Source of the DNA: Salinarchaeum laminariae | GTDB lineage: Archaea > Halobacteriota > Halobacteria > Halobacteriales > Salinarchaeaceae | Assembly (NCBI RefSeq): GCF_023204835.1 | Contig: NZ_CP096270.1 | Location: forward strand, 1,240,001 to 1,304,000 | Reading direction: 5' to 3' | Length of the DNA stretch: 64,000 nucleotides | Shown here: one piece after another, positions 25,248 to 34,546 of the stretch | Position numbering within the stretch: the first letter of the stretch is position 1 | Layout: every line of letters begins with the position of its first letter | Program-made: the position numbers and the translations under genes | The notes under the pieces: model-generated | The model's database searches: none | What the model was told of the DNA's origin: nothing | What the model saw: the letters and a program-made list of their open reading frames with translations, nothing else

Positions 25248-26387
25248 ATGCCCGCTCTCGCATCGTGTTACTTCTGTGGCGAGGCCGTCGGCGCTTCGCT
25301 GGACGAGTACGACCTCCCGGCCGAGGCGCCGGCCGACGAACAGGTGACGGTCACGCTGTGTGCTCGCTGTGAAGGAAAGTTGAGCGCGCTGCTCGAGGAA
25401 CTCGACGCGTCGAGCACCCACGACGGTCCGGCGCCGGTGTTCGAAGCCGACGCAGCGACGGGCCCGGCCCCCGAACCCGAATCCGCCGCTGGCGACACTG
25501 ACACCGATGCTGACGACAAGCCCGACGCTACCGAGACTGAAACCGATGCCGACGACGTCGAGGAGCCCGAACCGTCGGAGGAGGACACCATCGATCCCAT
25601 CGCCGGCGATCGGGAGCCGATCTTCGCCGACGACGATCGCGCAGTGCTCGACGAGGAGCTGCCACTCGAGGATCCGGCCGAGAACGACGTCCCGTTCGCC
25701 GGGGCGTCCGACGCCGACGATCACTCCGAGCCCGACACTGCGAGCGCTGACTCGACTGTCGACGCCAGGGCCGACGATTCGGTGGAGGCGCCCGACGACT
25801 CTGAGGGCTCGGGGACGGAAGCGGACGACGCCGACCCGATTGCGGCGCCGCCGGCGAGTGAGTCCGACGACGATTCGGCGACAGCCGGCCAGGCCTCCGA
25901 ACAGCACACGAAGCCCCCGACGACCGTGAGGGGTGGTGACGACGAAGCCGATTCAGCGCCCGCCGCCGAAACTGCGGCCGACGCCGTCGACGAAGAGGTT
26001 GGGGACGACAGCTCTGAGGAACAGGCCACGGCCGTTGGCGTCGGTGCCGACGGCGCCGCCACTACGACCGAGTCGTCCACTGACTCGGCGGCTGCGAGTG
26101 CGGATGCGAGCAGTACGACGGCGAACCCGAGCGAAACGACTGCGAAGACGCCGACCTCACCCACGACGGACGCCGAAAATCCGCTCTCGGACGTCTCCCC
26201 GCGCACGTACAACCGCGTCGTCCGACTGCTCCAGAACCGCGAATTCCCCGTGGATCGGGCGGACTTCGAGGCGCTCGCGACCAGCGCCTACGAACTCGAT
26301 CACGGCGAGTGTGCATCGGCGCTCGACGGCGCGATCGAGAAGGGGCTGCTGGAGGAGCGCGGCGGCATGCTTCACCGCCCGGAGTGA
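25248..26387 (+). CDS. Zinc-ribbon / acidic linker / winged-helix-like protein
   Basis: A 379-residue haloarchaeal protein of unknown function. It opens with a four-cysteine zinc ribbon (CYFC at 7-10, CARC at 38-41). A very long low-complexity linker rich in Asp, Glu, Ala, Ser and Thr (about 50-305) follows. The last 70 residues form a compact folded domain (SPRTYNRVVRLLQNREFPVDRADFEALA...CASALDGAIEKGLLEERGGMLHR) that looks like a winged helix. Such two-ended architecture suggests tethering between a nucleic acid and a partner, but this is inference. The promoter is not obvious. Confidence 0.7.
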   Translation: MPALASCYFCGEAVGASLDEYDLPAEAPADEQVTVTLCARCEGKLSALLEELDASSTHDGPAPVFEADAATGPAPEPESAAGDTDTDADDKPDATETETDADDVEEPEPSEEDTIDPIAGDREPIFADDDRAVLDEELPLEDPAENDVPFAGASDADDHSEPDTASADSTVDARADDSVEAPDDSEGSGTEADDADPIAAPPASESDDDSATAGQASEQHTKPPTTVRGGDDEADSAPAAETAADAVDEEVGDDSSEEQATAVGVGADGAATTTESSTDSAAASADASSTTANPSETTAKTPTSPTTDAENPLSDVSPRTYNRVVRLLQNREFPVDRADFEALATSAYELDHGECASALDGAIEKGLLEERGGMLHRPE

Positions 26388-26755
26388 CGGTAGCACGATT
26401 CGCGACGGTATTTTCAGTGGTCCTTCGGCGATCCACCGGTCGCGGGCGAGGAGACTGATCCCTCTACGGCTGCTTCAGTTTCGTTTACTAGCGTCAAACG
26501 AACCACTTCCGGTCCCGAACTGTCGTCACGTCGAACGTTTACCTTCACCGGCTGACGGCCCCCATCGACGCTCCTAATTGCCGGAGGGAGTGGGCATCGA
26601 TCGATGAAATCTTCCCGAAATCACGCCGACAATCACACAAAGTATTTAACGGAACCCCATATACACTTCCACTGTACCCCTACCAAAGGGTAGCATCAGC
26701 GAGTACCTCCACAGTGGATCAAAGCTGGTACTGCCGAACACGATAACACACAATC
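26388..26755 (+). promoter_or_regulatory. S-layer gene promoter and long leader
   Basis: The spacer holds a strong TATA box, TATTTAA at 26643-26649, so transcription should start near 26672 and leave a leader of about 84 nt, in line with the long untranslated leaders known for haloarchaeal S-layer genes. Inside the leader a CTACC-AAA-GGTAG-type hairpin lies at about 26679-26694. No Shine-Dalgarno site is evident at the ATG at 26756. The rest of the spacer shows nothing. Confidence 0.6.
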
Positions 26756-29092
26756 ATGACAAACGATACTTCATATCGCCAAAAGGGACGCGCGGTGTTC
26801 CTGGCAGCGATTATGGTTCTCTCGATGGTCGCCGGGGCCGCAGTGCTGACTGGCTCCGCGGCTGCCGAGCACGAACCTGGTTCAACGGATGTCGCCATCG
26901 ACGATCTCGGCGATGAATCCCGTTGGTCAGGCCAAGTCCTGAACATTTCTAACGTTAGTGGAACAGTTGAAATCGAGCACACAGACGGTCAGTTCACTCA
27001 GCTTGAGGCTGACAACGGCAGTGTCGAGTTCGACACTGAAGGCTGGTCCGCAGGTGAAATCAACGTGAGCGACGGTACCAATGCCAGCACGTTCACCCTG
27101 CGCCAGCAGACCATCAACACGTTCGAGTTCGATACTGACTCGATCGTCACTGGCTCTACACATCTCACCATCGACTCCAACCGCGCTAACTACAACGTTA
27201 CAGTGAGTGCGGATGGCCTCGACGGTGACGACCTGGAGAGCATCTTCAACACCTCCGCCAACCGGAACAGCGGTCACTGGGTTAACGACAGCGCCCACAC
27301 TGGAGAGGACTCCGTTGTCCTCGCTGGTGAGGGTGACGTCGATGCTGACTTCACCGGTATCGATGCCGGTAACTACACCTTCGACATGGAGGTCGTCGAC
27401 ACTGGTGTCACCGCATCGACTAACATCTCCGTGAACGAAGGTGCAACCGACAGCGCCACCTTCGGTTCCAACAGCTACTCCGGCGTCGTCGGTGACGTCG
27501 TCGAAGTAGACATGACGACTGACGGCGAGCCGAGCGACGTCTACGTCAACGTCACGGACGACGAGGGCTACTACACGGCCACCGTCCACATCGAGCCGAA
27601 CGCAGACGCCTACGACGAGGGCTTCACGCTCTCGTGGAACACGTACAACGCCAGCGAGTCCAACGACTCGTACGGCTTTAGCGTTGACAACGGAAACGTT
27701 GCTTTCGTCAACAACACAGAGGGCGCTGCGATCGACGCAGACTACCTCGCAAACACCGCTTCGCTCTACGAGTTCGAGTCCTACACTGACGACCCCGAGG
27801 ACTCGGAAACTGACTTCAGCGACATTACTTCGGTCAGTCTGAGCGAGCGCTCGACGGACGGTCTGACGATCTGGACCGCTCCGTCCTCGTTCGACCACAC
27901 TGACGACTCCAGCGAGATCCTGGACGCTGCGACCCAGTCGTCCACGATCGCGCAGCAGGACCTGCTCATTACGCAGGTCGAAGCCACTGGTCTCTACGGC
28001 TACATGAACACCACGGCCGAGGGCCTCAGCAGCACGGGCGGCCTCGACCTGACGTTCACTCAGGAGACCACGGCTGGTCCGTACGATTCGGACGACTCCG
28101 ACACCATCGCGGGCATCGGCGGCGGTAACGCGACTATCGTCCCCGACGGCCAGAATGGTACGTTCTACGTCCTGATCGACGCAGCCGAGATTGACGGTCT
28201 CGAGACCGGCGAGGAGTGGAGCGCCGAGTTCTCTGTCAGCACTGACAACCCGTTCGTCTCTGGCGAGAACGAGACTGTCAGCAGCAACTTCACCTACGAA
28301 GAGCGTAACGTCGAGATCACCGGCGAGATGAACGACAACGACCGTCTCGTTGTCCCCGGTACCTCTGACGCTACGATCACTGGTGAGACGAACGTTGCAC
28401 CCGGTACGGCTGTCAACGTTCGGATGAACTTCGCGTTCGACTTCGCCACCGCGAGCGGTGAGGTCGCTGACGACGGTACGTTCGCCGTCGCCACTGACCT
28501 CTCCGACCGCGAGGCAGGCACCCAGTTCGACACCCGCGTCCGCGTCCCTGGTAGCAGCACCCAGGCCACGCAGGCATCCATCATCAGCGATGCCTCGGGT
28601 AGCACTGGTGCTTCCTTCAGCGTTGACGCGAGCGCCAACGGTCCCGTCACGGTTGGCGACAGTGCCACCCTCGAGTACACCATCTCCAACGATGGTGACG
28701 CGGCAGGCACGACCAACTACACTGTGATGGTCAACGGTGAACAGGTTGCCAACGGCACTGCAGAGCTTGGTGCAGGCAACTCCACCGAGACCATGACCTA
28801 CGAGGACTTCGACACCAGCTCCGCTGGTGACATCTCGTGGGAGGTCACCACGGACGACGACACCGCCTCTGGCACGCTGACTGTCGAAGAGGAGGAGCCG
28901 TCCGACGACTCGTCCGGTGACGATTCGTCCGGCGACGACTCGTCCGGTGACGATTCGTCCGGCGACGACTCGTCCGGTGACGACGGTGACTCCGACGATG
29001 GCGGCGACGGCGGTCAGGCCGGCTTCGGCCTCATCGTCGCACTGTTCGCCCTGATCGGTGCTGCGCTGCTGGCGCTGCGCCGTCAGAACTAA
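26756..29092 (+). CDS. csg: S-layer / major cell surface glycoprotein with PGF-CTERM-like tail
   Basis: A 778-residue secreted surface protein. The N-terminus is the surface-glycoprotein signal (RQKGRAVFLAAIMVLSMVAGA, cleaved near AAA at about 35-37). The mature part is beta-rich and acidic, with many N-glycosylation sequons (NVS, NGS, NVT, NDS, NGT, NTT), and a CARDB-like domain near the end. A DDSSG linker leads to AGFGLIVALFALIGAALLALRRQN, the layout of an archaeosortase target tail, but the usual Pro of PGF is Ala here. Size fits known haloarchaeal S-layer proteins. Coding composition is a little less GC-rich than the neighbours, with preferred codons such as GGT and AAC, as expected for a highly expressed gene. 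Confidence 0.9.
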   Translation: MTNDTSYRQKGRAVFLAAIMVLSMVAGAAVLTGSAAAEHEPGSTDVAIDDLGDESRWSGQVLNISNVSGTVEIEHTDGQFTQLEADNGSVEFDTEGWSAGEINVSDGTNASTFTLRQQTINTFEFDTDSIVTGSTHLTIDSNRANYNVTVSADGLDGDDLESIFNTSANRNSGHWVNDSAHTGEDSVVLAGEGDVDADFTGIDAGNYTFDMEVVDTGVTASTNISVNEGATDSATFGSNSYSGVVGDVVEVDMTTDGEPSDVYVNVTDDEGYYTATVHIEPNADAYDEGFTLSWNTYNASESNDSYGFSVDNGNVAFVNNTEGAAIDADYLANTASLYEFESYTDDPEDSETDFSDITSVSLSERSTDGLTIWTAPSSFDHTDDSSEILDAATQSSTIAQQDLLITQVEATGLYGYMNTTAEGLSSTGGLDLTFTQETTAGPYDSDDSDTIAGIGGGNATIVPDGQNGTFYVLIDAAEIDGLETGEEWSAEFSVSTDNPFVSGENETVSSNFTYEERNVEITGEMNDNDRLVVPGTSDATITGETNVAPGTAVNVRMNFAFDFATASGEVADDGTFAVATDLSDREAGTQFDTRVRVPGSSTQATQASIISDASGSTGASFSVDASANGPVTVGDSATLEYTISNDGDAAGTTNYTVMVNGEQVANGTAELGAGNSTETMTYEDFDTSSAGDISWEVTTDDDTASGTLTVEEEEPSDDSSGDDSSGDDSSGDDSSGDDSSGDDGDSDDGGDGGQAGFGLIVALFALIGAALLALRRQN
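28904..28978 (+). repeat. 15-bp in-frame tandem repeat (DDSSG linker)
   Basis: Five 15-bp units encode DDSSG five times. The nucleotide units alternate between two spellings, giving an exact 30-bp period. It spaces the glycosylated domain from the membrane tail. Confidence 0.9.
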
Positions 29093-29245
29093 CGCGGAAA
29101 CCACCCGCTGTTGCGGGGACTTTCATTTTTCGGACGCTGCGACTGGCTAGCTGCTGCTTTTGCATACCGACTACCTCACCGCCATACTGGGGCCCCGTCC
29201 ATCGAAACCAACATATTCAGTAGCGGGCAGTCGTTAGCCCTCGGT

Positions 29246-29788
29246 ATGACCAACGAGGACGCCGCGACGCTCGATCGCCGGACGCTCTTACGCGCTGGCG
29301 CCGGCGCGACGGCAGCCGCGGTCGGTGGGGCGGCGGCCACCGGTTCGGCGGCGGCACAGACTCAGGAGATCATCGTGGGCCCCGAGGGCGACATGTTCAC
29401 GTTCTCGCCCTCCAGCGTGACGATCGCGCCCGGAACGACCGTCACCTTCACGTGGGAGACCGACGGCCACAACGTCTCGCCAACAAGCGTGCCCGACGGC
29501 GCGAGCTGGGGGGGTCACCCCGAGGTCGTCGGGACCGGCACGACCTACGAGTTCACGTTCGAGACGCTGGGCACCTACGAGTACCAGTGTGACCCGCACG
29601 CACCAGGAATGGCCGGTTCGATCGAAGTCGTCGAAGGGGGCCCGAGTAGCGGCCCGGTCAACACCGGCCCGCCGAAGATCTCCTCCGCGGCGATGAGCCT
29701 GACCACTGGTCTGCTCGGCGTTTTCGGTGCCATCCTCGCGTCCATCTTCTTCTTCACGAAGTACGGCGGTTCGGACGACGAGGAGTAA
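29246..29788 (+). CDS. Membrane-anchored blue-copper (halocyanin-like) protein
   Basis: A 180-residue plastocyanin/halocyanin-family electron carrier. The Tat signal is RRTLL at 11-15 with an AAA-type cleavage near 37; there is no lipobox Cys. The cupredoxin core supplies the four copper ligands: His75 (GHNVSP), Cys115, His118 and Met122 (QCDPHAPGM). Unlike many halocyanins it is held by a C-terminal membrane helix (about 150-172) with an acidic cytoplasmic tail. The frame extends upstream to 29111, but the ATG at 29246, about 34 nt after a CATATTC box, gives the signal peptide. Confidence 0.92.
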   Translation: MTNEDAATLDRRTLLRAGAGATAAAVGGAAATGSAAAQTQEIIVGPEGDMFTFSPSSVTIAPGTTVTFTWETDGHNVSPTSVPDGASWGGHPEVVGTGTTYEFTFETLGTYEYQCDPHAPGMAGSIEVVEGGPSSGPVNTGPPKISSAAMSLTTGLLGVFGAILASIFFFTKYGGSDDEE

Positions 29789-29818
29789 CGGTCGGCTCGC
29801 CCACTCGGATTCGTTCGG

Positions 29819-30352
29819 TCAGTCCGTTCCTCGGCTCACTGCTAACTCGACAGCCCGCGGCTCTCCCTCCAGATCCGCGACCACACGCTCGACGACCGCC
29901 GTCGCTTCGGACCGGACGACTGGAATCACTCGATCGACGATTGCGTCGATCGGAACGAGCGCTGGAAGTCCGATCGCCTCGGCGCTCTCGGGATCGTAGT
30001 CGACGACGAACCGGACGCGCGTTATCGGCGGATCGTCGTCAGGGACGGCCACGGTGACGTCCGTAGCGGTAGCCTCTTCGACGATCCACGCGCCCTGGGC
30101 CTGGAGTTCCGAGACGAGCTCCCAGTCGATCCTGCTCGGTGCATCGATGGCCGTCACTCGCGAGCACGCGGTGTGGGAGAGCCGCCACCACGCGACCGTG
30201 ATGTCGTACTCGGTTCCCGGGCCACCATCTCCCCGTCGTTCGACCGCCTCGAGATGCTCGGAGTACTGCGCATAGGCCGTGAAATCCGTCAGAAATTCGA
30301 AGGCCGTCGCCCGGTCCACGAACACGTGGGTGGCGACCTCGAGGTGCTGCAC
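29819..30352 (-). CDS. SRPBCC (START-like) superfamily protein
   Basis: A 177-residue soluble protein. It opens with LEVATHVFVDRATAFEFLTDFTAYAQYSEHL, the typical first strand and helix of polyketide-cyclase/START-like folds, and continues with WWRLSHTACSRVTAIDAPSRIDWEL and TRVRFVVDYDP. The C-terminal helix is long (about 130-165). Members bind lipids or hydrophobic ligands; the ligand is unknown. It converges on the copper protein gene, with only 30 nt between the stops. Confidence 0.85.
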   Translation of the reverse strand: MQHLEVATHVFVDRATAFEFLTDFTAYAQYSEHLEAVERRGDGGPGTEYDITVAWWRLSHTACSRVTAIDAPSRIDWELVSELQAQGAWIVEEATATDVTVAVPDDDPPITRVRFVVDYDPESAEAIGLPALVPIDAIVDRVIPVVRSEATAVVERVVADLEGEPRAVELAVSRGTD

Positions 30353-30547
30353 GACCGTGCAAGGAGGGCGTCGAGTATAGGGCTGTGGGACGTGTGAGGG
30401 TGGTGTATGGGGGTGTACACTTCGGCTGCATGGAATAGATCCTTCCGGCTGGCACTCCCGAAAGCCCCCGAGCGTTCTCGAAAAGTGACGATCCGATGAA
30501 GCCAGCGACTACACTCTCTCTGGCGCCGTATCACACCTCCACGACAC

Positions 30548-31264
30548 TCACGAGTGCGCCTGTTCGCCAGCATTGAGGCGCGATTCAGCGACGATCTGCA
30601 GAAAGTTATCGAACAGCTGCTTGGTTTCACAGGCTGCAGCGTAGTTCTCGTCGTCGATCGAGTCGAGCGCCCGGTCGACCAGCTCCTCGCTGGCTTCGCC
30701 GTCGCGCTTCCCCTCTGTCACCCTCCGTGCTGTCTCTTGATCGTACTCGGGGTGGAACTGCACGCCGTAGACGGATCCCTTACGGAAGGCGTGGATCGAC
30801 CGATCGTTCCTGGCGAGCAGCTCCGCGCCGGGCGGAAGCTCGACGACCTCGTCGGAGTGGGTCGCGAAGGCGGTGAAGCGGTCGTCGATGCCATCGAGGA
30901 GTCTGGAGTCCGCCGTCGTGCGCTCGATCGTGGCGTAGCCGAGTTCGTAGGCGTCCATCGCCGTGACCTCCCCACCGAGTACGTCCGCGACGAGCTGGTG
31001 GCCCCAGCAGACGCCGAGAATGGGGTGCCCGGCGTCGACCGCTTCGCCGACCCACTTTTTGACGGCCGGAATCCAGGGCTCGTCCCAGTAGACCGAGGCC
31101 CGGGAGCCGGTGACGACCACGCCGTCGAACGCGAACGTCGTCGGCACGTCGCCCTCAGTGACGTCGTACTCCACGAGATCGGCATCGAGCTCTCGGCGAA
31201 AGTTTCGGCGAGTGTGCTCACTGCCGTGGGAGGCATCGAGTAGGGCGATACGTGCTCTCGTCAT
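30548..31264 (-). CDS. Class I glutamine amidotransferase (GATase1)
   Basis: A 238-residue stand-alone amidotransferase of the GuaA-N-like type. The nucleophile is in GVCWGHQLVADVLGG at about 104-118 and the catalytic His-Glu in GVQFHPEYD near 175. The N-terminal strand RARIALLDAS and the ATHSDEVVELP loop fit the fold. Its acceptor is unknown; family members include GMP-synthase-like and gamma-glutamyl-polyamine hydrolase-like enzymes. There is no acceptor-domain gene beside it. Confidence 0.9.
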   Translation of the reverse strand: MTRARIALLDASHGSEHTRRNFRRELDADLVEYDVTEGDVPTTFAFDGVVVTGSRASVYWDEPWIPAVKKWVGEAVDAGHPILGVCWGHQLVADVLGGEVTAMDAYELGYATIERTTADSRLLDGIDDRFTAFATHSDEVVELPPGAELLARNDRSIHAFRKGSVYGVQFHPEYDQETARRVTEGKRDGEASEELVDRALDSIDDENYAAACETKQLFDNFLQIVAESRLNAGEQAHS

Positions 31265-31329
31265 GCGACAAAGTCAGGGTATCGCGAGAGAAGGGCGTTA
31301 CGCTCCAGGTCGGCGGTCGCGCGCGGCGA

Positions 31330-31533
31330 TCACTCGGCGATCTGCTCGTCGAGTGCCGGCCGTCGCTGGAGATAGAGGAGGATCCCGAGCCCGACAGTGA
31401 GTGCGAGCACGCCGGCCCACTGGTCCCCGTCCATCCCGCGTCGCGGCGCGTCGCGGTACACGTAGGTGATCGATCCCCACGTGAACAGGACGATTATCGC
31501 GACGACGCCCGCGACGAGTGGGTAGTACGACAC
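31330..31533 (-). CDS. Small two-helix membrane protein
   Basis: From the GTG at 31533 a 67-residue protein: helix about 4-20 ([19 protein letters not shown]), a short basic/acidic loop, helix about 38-54 ([15 protein letters not shown]) and a polar tail ending DEQIAE. A longer form of 86 residues from a TTG at 31590 is open but adds a basic segment unlike this family of proteins. Function unknown. It is divergent from trm1. Confidence 0.6.
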   Translation of the reverse strand: MSYYPLVAGVVAIIVLFTWGSITYVYRDAPRRGMDGDQWAGVLALTVGLGILLYLQRRPALDEQIAE

Positions 31534-31622
31534 GGGTACACTCGAAAGTGCGCGCTGAAAACGCTTCCGTCCGGTCGTGCCGTCCGGCAACGCTTTTCGG
31601 TAGGGGACGACTCTCCGCGAGC

Positions 31623-32747
31623 ATGGAGGTCACCGAGGGCGCGGTCACGATCGAGGTGCCGAGCACCTCCGAGGAGGAAGTCGGCGACGACGTCTTCTAC
31701 AACCCAAATCAGGAGCTCAACCGCGACCTGACGATCGCGACGCTCCGGGCATACCGCGAGCGGGAGCCGCGGGCGGCGTCCTACCTCGACGCGATGACGG
31801 CGAGTGGGATCCGCGGGGTCCGAGCGGCCGCTGACGGCTGGGACGTGACGGCCTGCGATCTCGACGCCGACGCGATCGATCTCGCTCGCCGCAATCTCGA
31901 ACTGAACGATCTCGACGGAACGGTGCTCCAGCGCGACGCGCGGGCGCACCTCCACGAGTCGCTCACGGACGTCGTCGACGTCGACCCCTACGGGTCGCCG
32001 ATGCCCTTTGCGGACGCCGCGCTCGCGAACACGCGAAATCTCGCCTGCGTCACCGCGACGGACACCGCACCGCTCTGTGGCGCGCACTTTCAGGCGGGCG
32101 TCCGTCGGTACAGCACGGTTCCACAGAACACGGAGTACCACCGCGAGATGGGGCTGCGCGTCTTGCTATCCGCGCTCGTCCGCACCGCGGCCCGCCACGA
32201 CCGCGCAGCACGACCGATCTTCGCGCACGCGACGCGTCACTACGTTCGGTGTTACCTCGAACTCGAAAGCGGCGCCGGGATCGCCGACGACTGCGTCGAC
32301 GAGCTGGGCCACGTCGCCCACTGCGAGGACTGTCTCCACCGCGTGGCCGAGCGCGACCTCCACGCAACGTTCTCCGCTCACGAGGCGCTTCCCGAGACGT
32401 GCCCGGCCTGTGGCAGCGAGCGGGTGCTCGTCGCGGGACCAATCTGGCTCGGGCCGATCAGGGACTCGGCGTTCGTGGAGGCGGTTCGCGAGTCCGTCAC
32501 CGACGACATGGGGACGGCGGATCGCGCGCGGGATCTGCTCGCGACGATCGAGGCCGAACTCGACGAGCCGACCCACTACGACCAGCACCGGCTCTGCAAA
32601 GCCTGGGGTCGGACCGCGATCGGCATGGACGAGTTCGTCGAGCGACTCCACGACGCCGGCTTCGACGCGACGCGGGCACACTACTCGGGGACGGCGTTCA
32701 AGACCGACGCGTCCGTCGAGGCGATTCGCGAAGCGACGGGCGAGTGA
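31623..32747 (+). CDS. trm1: tRNA (guanine-26-N2)-dimethyltransferase
   Basis: A 374-residue SAM-dependent enzyme that makes m2G26/m2,2G26 in tRNAs. [20 protein letters not shown] is the conserved N-terminal segment; [17 protein letters not shown] is the SAM-binding motif [10 protein letters not shown] is the catalytic D-P-(F/Y)-G motif. The C-terminal half carries the zinc-binding pair CEDC and CPACGS and the FKTDA end region of Trm1. The ATG at 31623 gives the standard N-terminus ([13 protein letters not shown]). It stands alone. Confidence 0.95.
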   Translation: MEVTEGAVTIEVPSTSEEEVGDDVFYNPNQELNRDLTIATLRAYREREPRAASYLDAMTASGIRGVRAAADGWDVTACDLDADAIDLARRNLELNDLDGTVLQRDARAHLHESLTDVVDVDPYGSPMPFADAALANTRNLACVTATDTAPLCGAHFQAGVRRYSTVPQNTEYHREMGLRVLLSALVRTAARHDRAARPIFAHATRHYVRCYLELESGAGIADDCVDELGHVAHCEDCLHRVAERDLHATFSAHEALPETCPACGSERVLVAGPIWLGPIRDSAFVEAVRESVTDDMGTADRARDLLATIEAELDEPTHYDQHRLCKAWGRTAIGMDEFVERLHDAGFDATRAHYSGTAFKTDASVEAIREATGE

Positions 32748-32873
32748 TCGTGAATCGGTGGGCGTAGCCGGCTCTCCCGGAGATTCACCGGCGCGATCGT
32801 TTCGAAGGCGGCGGCTACTGTCGTTCTCCGACGACGTGAACCCCCCTTTCTTACGGTCTACCAGCGCGTCCAT

Positions 32874-34220
32874 TTGGACGTGTCCGACGTCCTGCATCGG
32901 TCCGGCCGGGGGGCAATCGCGGTGGTCCAGGCCGCGCGAAACGCCCAGTTGACGTTTCTGGCTGCTGCCGTCGCGTACTACGCCTTCGTTTCGCTGGTGC
33001 CCTTGCTCGCGCTGACGCTCGTTCTCTCGACGGCGATCGGCGGCGAGGCGCTCGTCGAGCGCATGCTCGCCCGCACCGACGCCGTGTTGACGCCCGATAC
33101 TCAGAACCTCCTCGCAGAGGCGCTCGTGGGCGGCGAGGGTCGTTTCGGTGCGACGGCGTTCGGTGCGGTTGCGGTCTCGTGGAGTGCGATGCGGGTCCTC
33201 CGCGCGCTCGACACTGCGTTCTCGATCGTGTACGGTACTGCCGAGGAGGTGACCTTCCTCGGCACGGTTCGAGACGGGCTGGTCGTGGTGGTCGCGATCG
33301 TGGTTGGCGCGACCGCGATGGCGGCCGTGGTGTTCGGCGTGGGGCAACTCCCGCTCGGCCCGCTCGCGACGCCCGTCACGATGGTCCTCGGGATCGCGAC
33401 GCTCACGGTGATCTTCCTCCCGATGTACTTCGTGTTCCCGGACTTCCCAGTGGCTCCTCGCGAGGCACTCCCGGGGGCCGTGACTGCCGCTGTCGGGTGG
33501 ACGCTCCTCGGTGCCGGGTTCTCGATCTACGTCGAACTGGCCGCGAGCGCTGCGCTCTACGGCGTGCTCGGCGGCATCTTCCTCTTGATCACCTTTCTGT
33601 ACGCTGGCGCCTTCGTCATCGTCGCGGGCGCCGTGGTCAACGTCGTGGTTGGACCGGATCGGCAGCTACAACAGGGTAGCAGTCCTGGCCCCCGACTGTC
33701 GACGACAATGGCAGGCGCTCCAGGTTCAGGGACAGACGACGACGGGTCCACAGCGGAGGGACCGACAGACGCCGAGAACGGTGACGACGCCGGCGACCAG
33801 GAACACTCCGACGGCGTCGTCGGCCAGGATGCTGCAGAGTTCGATCCGGGCGACCGTTCGCCAGAGGAGGCACGGCTCCGCGAGGAGGTCGCCGATCTCC
33901 GTTCGGAGCTCCGGGAGTTCCGCGACGACGTCGAGGATCGCACCGTCGAGCGGGATACCGTCGAGAGCGACCTCCGGCGGTACGTCCGCAAGCGGGTCCG
34001 CCGCGGTCACGCCCGCGGCTGGGGTCCCTACGTCGTCCTCCTCTATGGCACCGCGATGACGATCGGCGCCTTCTACTTCCTCTCCAGTGGCTGGGCCATC
34101 TTCGCGATGTTCGTCATCTGGCTGTCGACGCTGGGGCTCTACACGCTCATGGTGTTGATCGGCGCCGGCGTCAGCCTGCTCGGACTCCCCGGCAGGCTGC
34201 GCGATCGGTTCCGGGACTGA
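32874..34220 (+). CDS. YihY/BrkB-family membrane protein with coiled-coil insert
   Basis: About 448 residues. The first 265 residues are the YihY/UPF0761 domain: LTFLAAAVAYYAFVSLVPLLALTLVL and the later YGVLGGIFLLITFLYAGAFVIVAGAVVN are family marks, with six helices. Then comes an acidic, partly coiled-coil soluble segment (about 270-385, EEARLREEVADLRSELREFRDDVE) and two further membrane helices at the C-terminus. No biochemical role is agreed for the family. The start is TTG at 32874 or GTG at 32880 (both in frame); the TTTCTTACG box at 32847 fits either. Confidence 0.85.
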   Translation: MDVSDVLHRSGRGAIAVVQAARNAQLTFLAAAVAYYAFVSLVPLLALTLVLSTAIGGEALVERMLARTDAVLTPDTQNLLAEALVGGEGRFGATAFGAVAVSWSAMRVLRALDTAFSIVYGTAEEVTFLGTVRDGLVVVVAIVVGATAMAAVVFGVGQLPLGPLATPVTMVLGIATLTVIFLPMYFVFPDFPVAPREALPGAVTAAVGWTLLGAGFSIYVELAASAALYGVLGGIFLLITFLYAGAFVIVAGAVVNVVVGPDRQLQQGSSPGPRLSTTMAGAPGSGTDDDGSTAEGPTDAENGDDAGDQEHSDGVVGQDAAEFDPGDRSPEEARLREEVADLRSELREFRDDVEDRTVERDTVESDLRRYVRKRVRRGHARGWGPYVVLLYGTAMTIGAFYFLSSGWAIFAMFVIWLSTLGLYTLMVLIGAGVSLLGLPGRLRDRFRD

Positions 34221-34344
34221 CGCCCGTTTTCCGTCGGATTCGTCGCTCGTTTTGCTCGACAGGATTCCGCGCGCTCGTGATGCGTTCAACTGCACGAACA
34301 GTAGAATCCGCTGCCTCGTAGCTGGCTCCTCTCTCGTCGAACGT

Positions 34345-34440
34345 CCGCCGAGCGAAGCGCGGCGGTTCACGTCAGCGAGGGGTGGAGTCCTCGTGAGCGA
34401 AGCGAACGAGGTCTCGAGAGACGAGCGTAGCGAGTCTCTC
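34345..34440. repeat. Three serial hairpins with one shared 11-nt loop
   Basis: Hairpin 1: CCGCC/GGCGG around GAGCGAAGCGC (34345-34365). Hairpin 2: CCTCGT/ACGAGG around GAGCGAAGCGA (34389-34411). Hairpin 3: GAGAGAC/GTCTCTC around GAGCGTAGCGA (34416-34440). The stems are unrelated in sequence while the loops are nearly identical. They lie in the 326-nt spacer between the convergent BrkB-like and glnA genes, which holds no gene. Confidence 0.85.
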
Positions 34441-34459
34441 GGCGCCCCGAGCTGACGCC

Positions 34460-34546
34460 TTTTTTGGTCCAGATTTTTTGGAAGAGGGTTCCCGCAGGTC
34501 GCGCCCCGCGCGACCGAGGAAACCCCTCCTCGAAAAAAGGTGGGTT
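34460..34546 (-). terminator. glnA 3' hairpin and poly-T module, copy 1
   Basis: Directly after the glnA stop the minus strand gives CCACCTTTTTTCG, a poly-T terminator, and then a long imperfect palindrome. The inner stem is GGTCGCGC-CCC-GCGCGACC and the outer arms are GAGGG/CCCTC flanked by T6/A6. The second glnA has the same module with different stem sequences. Confidence 0.75.

Noticed and set aside
26927..29104. 725-codon open frame antisense to the S-layer gene
   Set aside because: It mirrors the S-layer gene over its whole length and has low-complexity Val/Arg/Asp composition without domains; the sense frame has a signal peptide, sequons and a sorting tail.
34345..34440. CRISPR array candidate from the repeated GAGCGAAGCGA
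   Set aside because: The repeated 11 nt is a hairpin loop at irregular intervals (about 42 and 28 nt), not a spaced direct repeat of CRISPR length.
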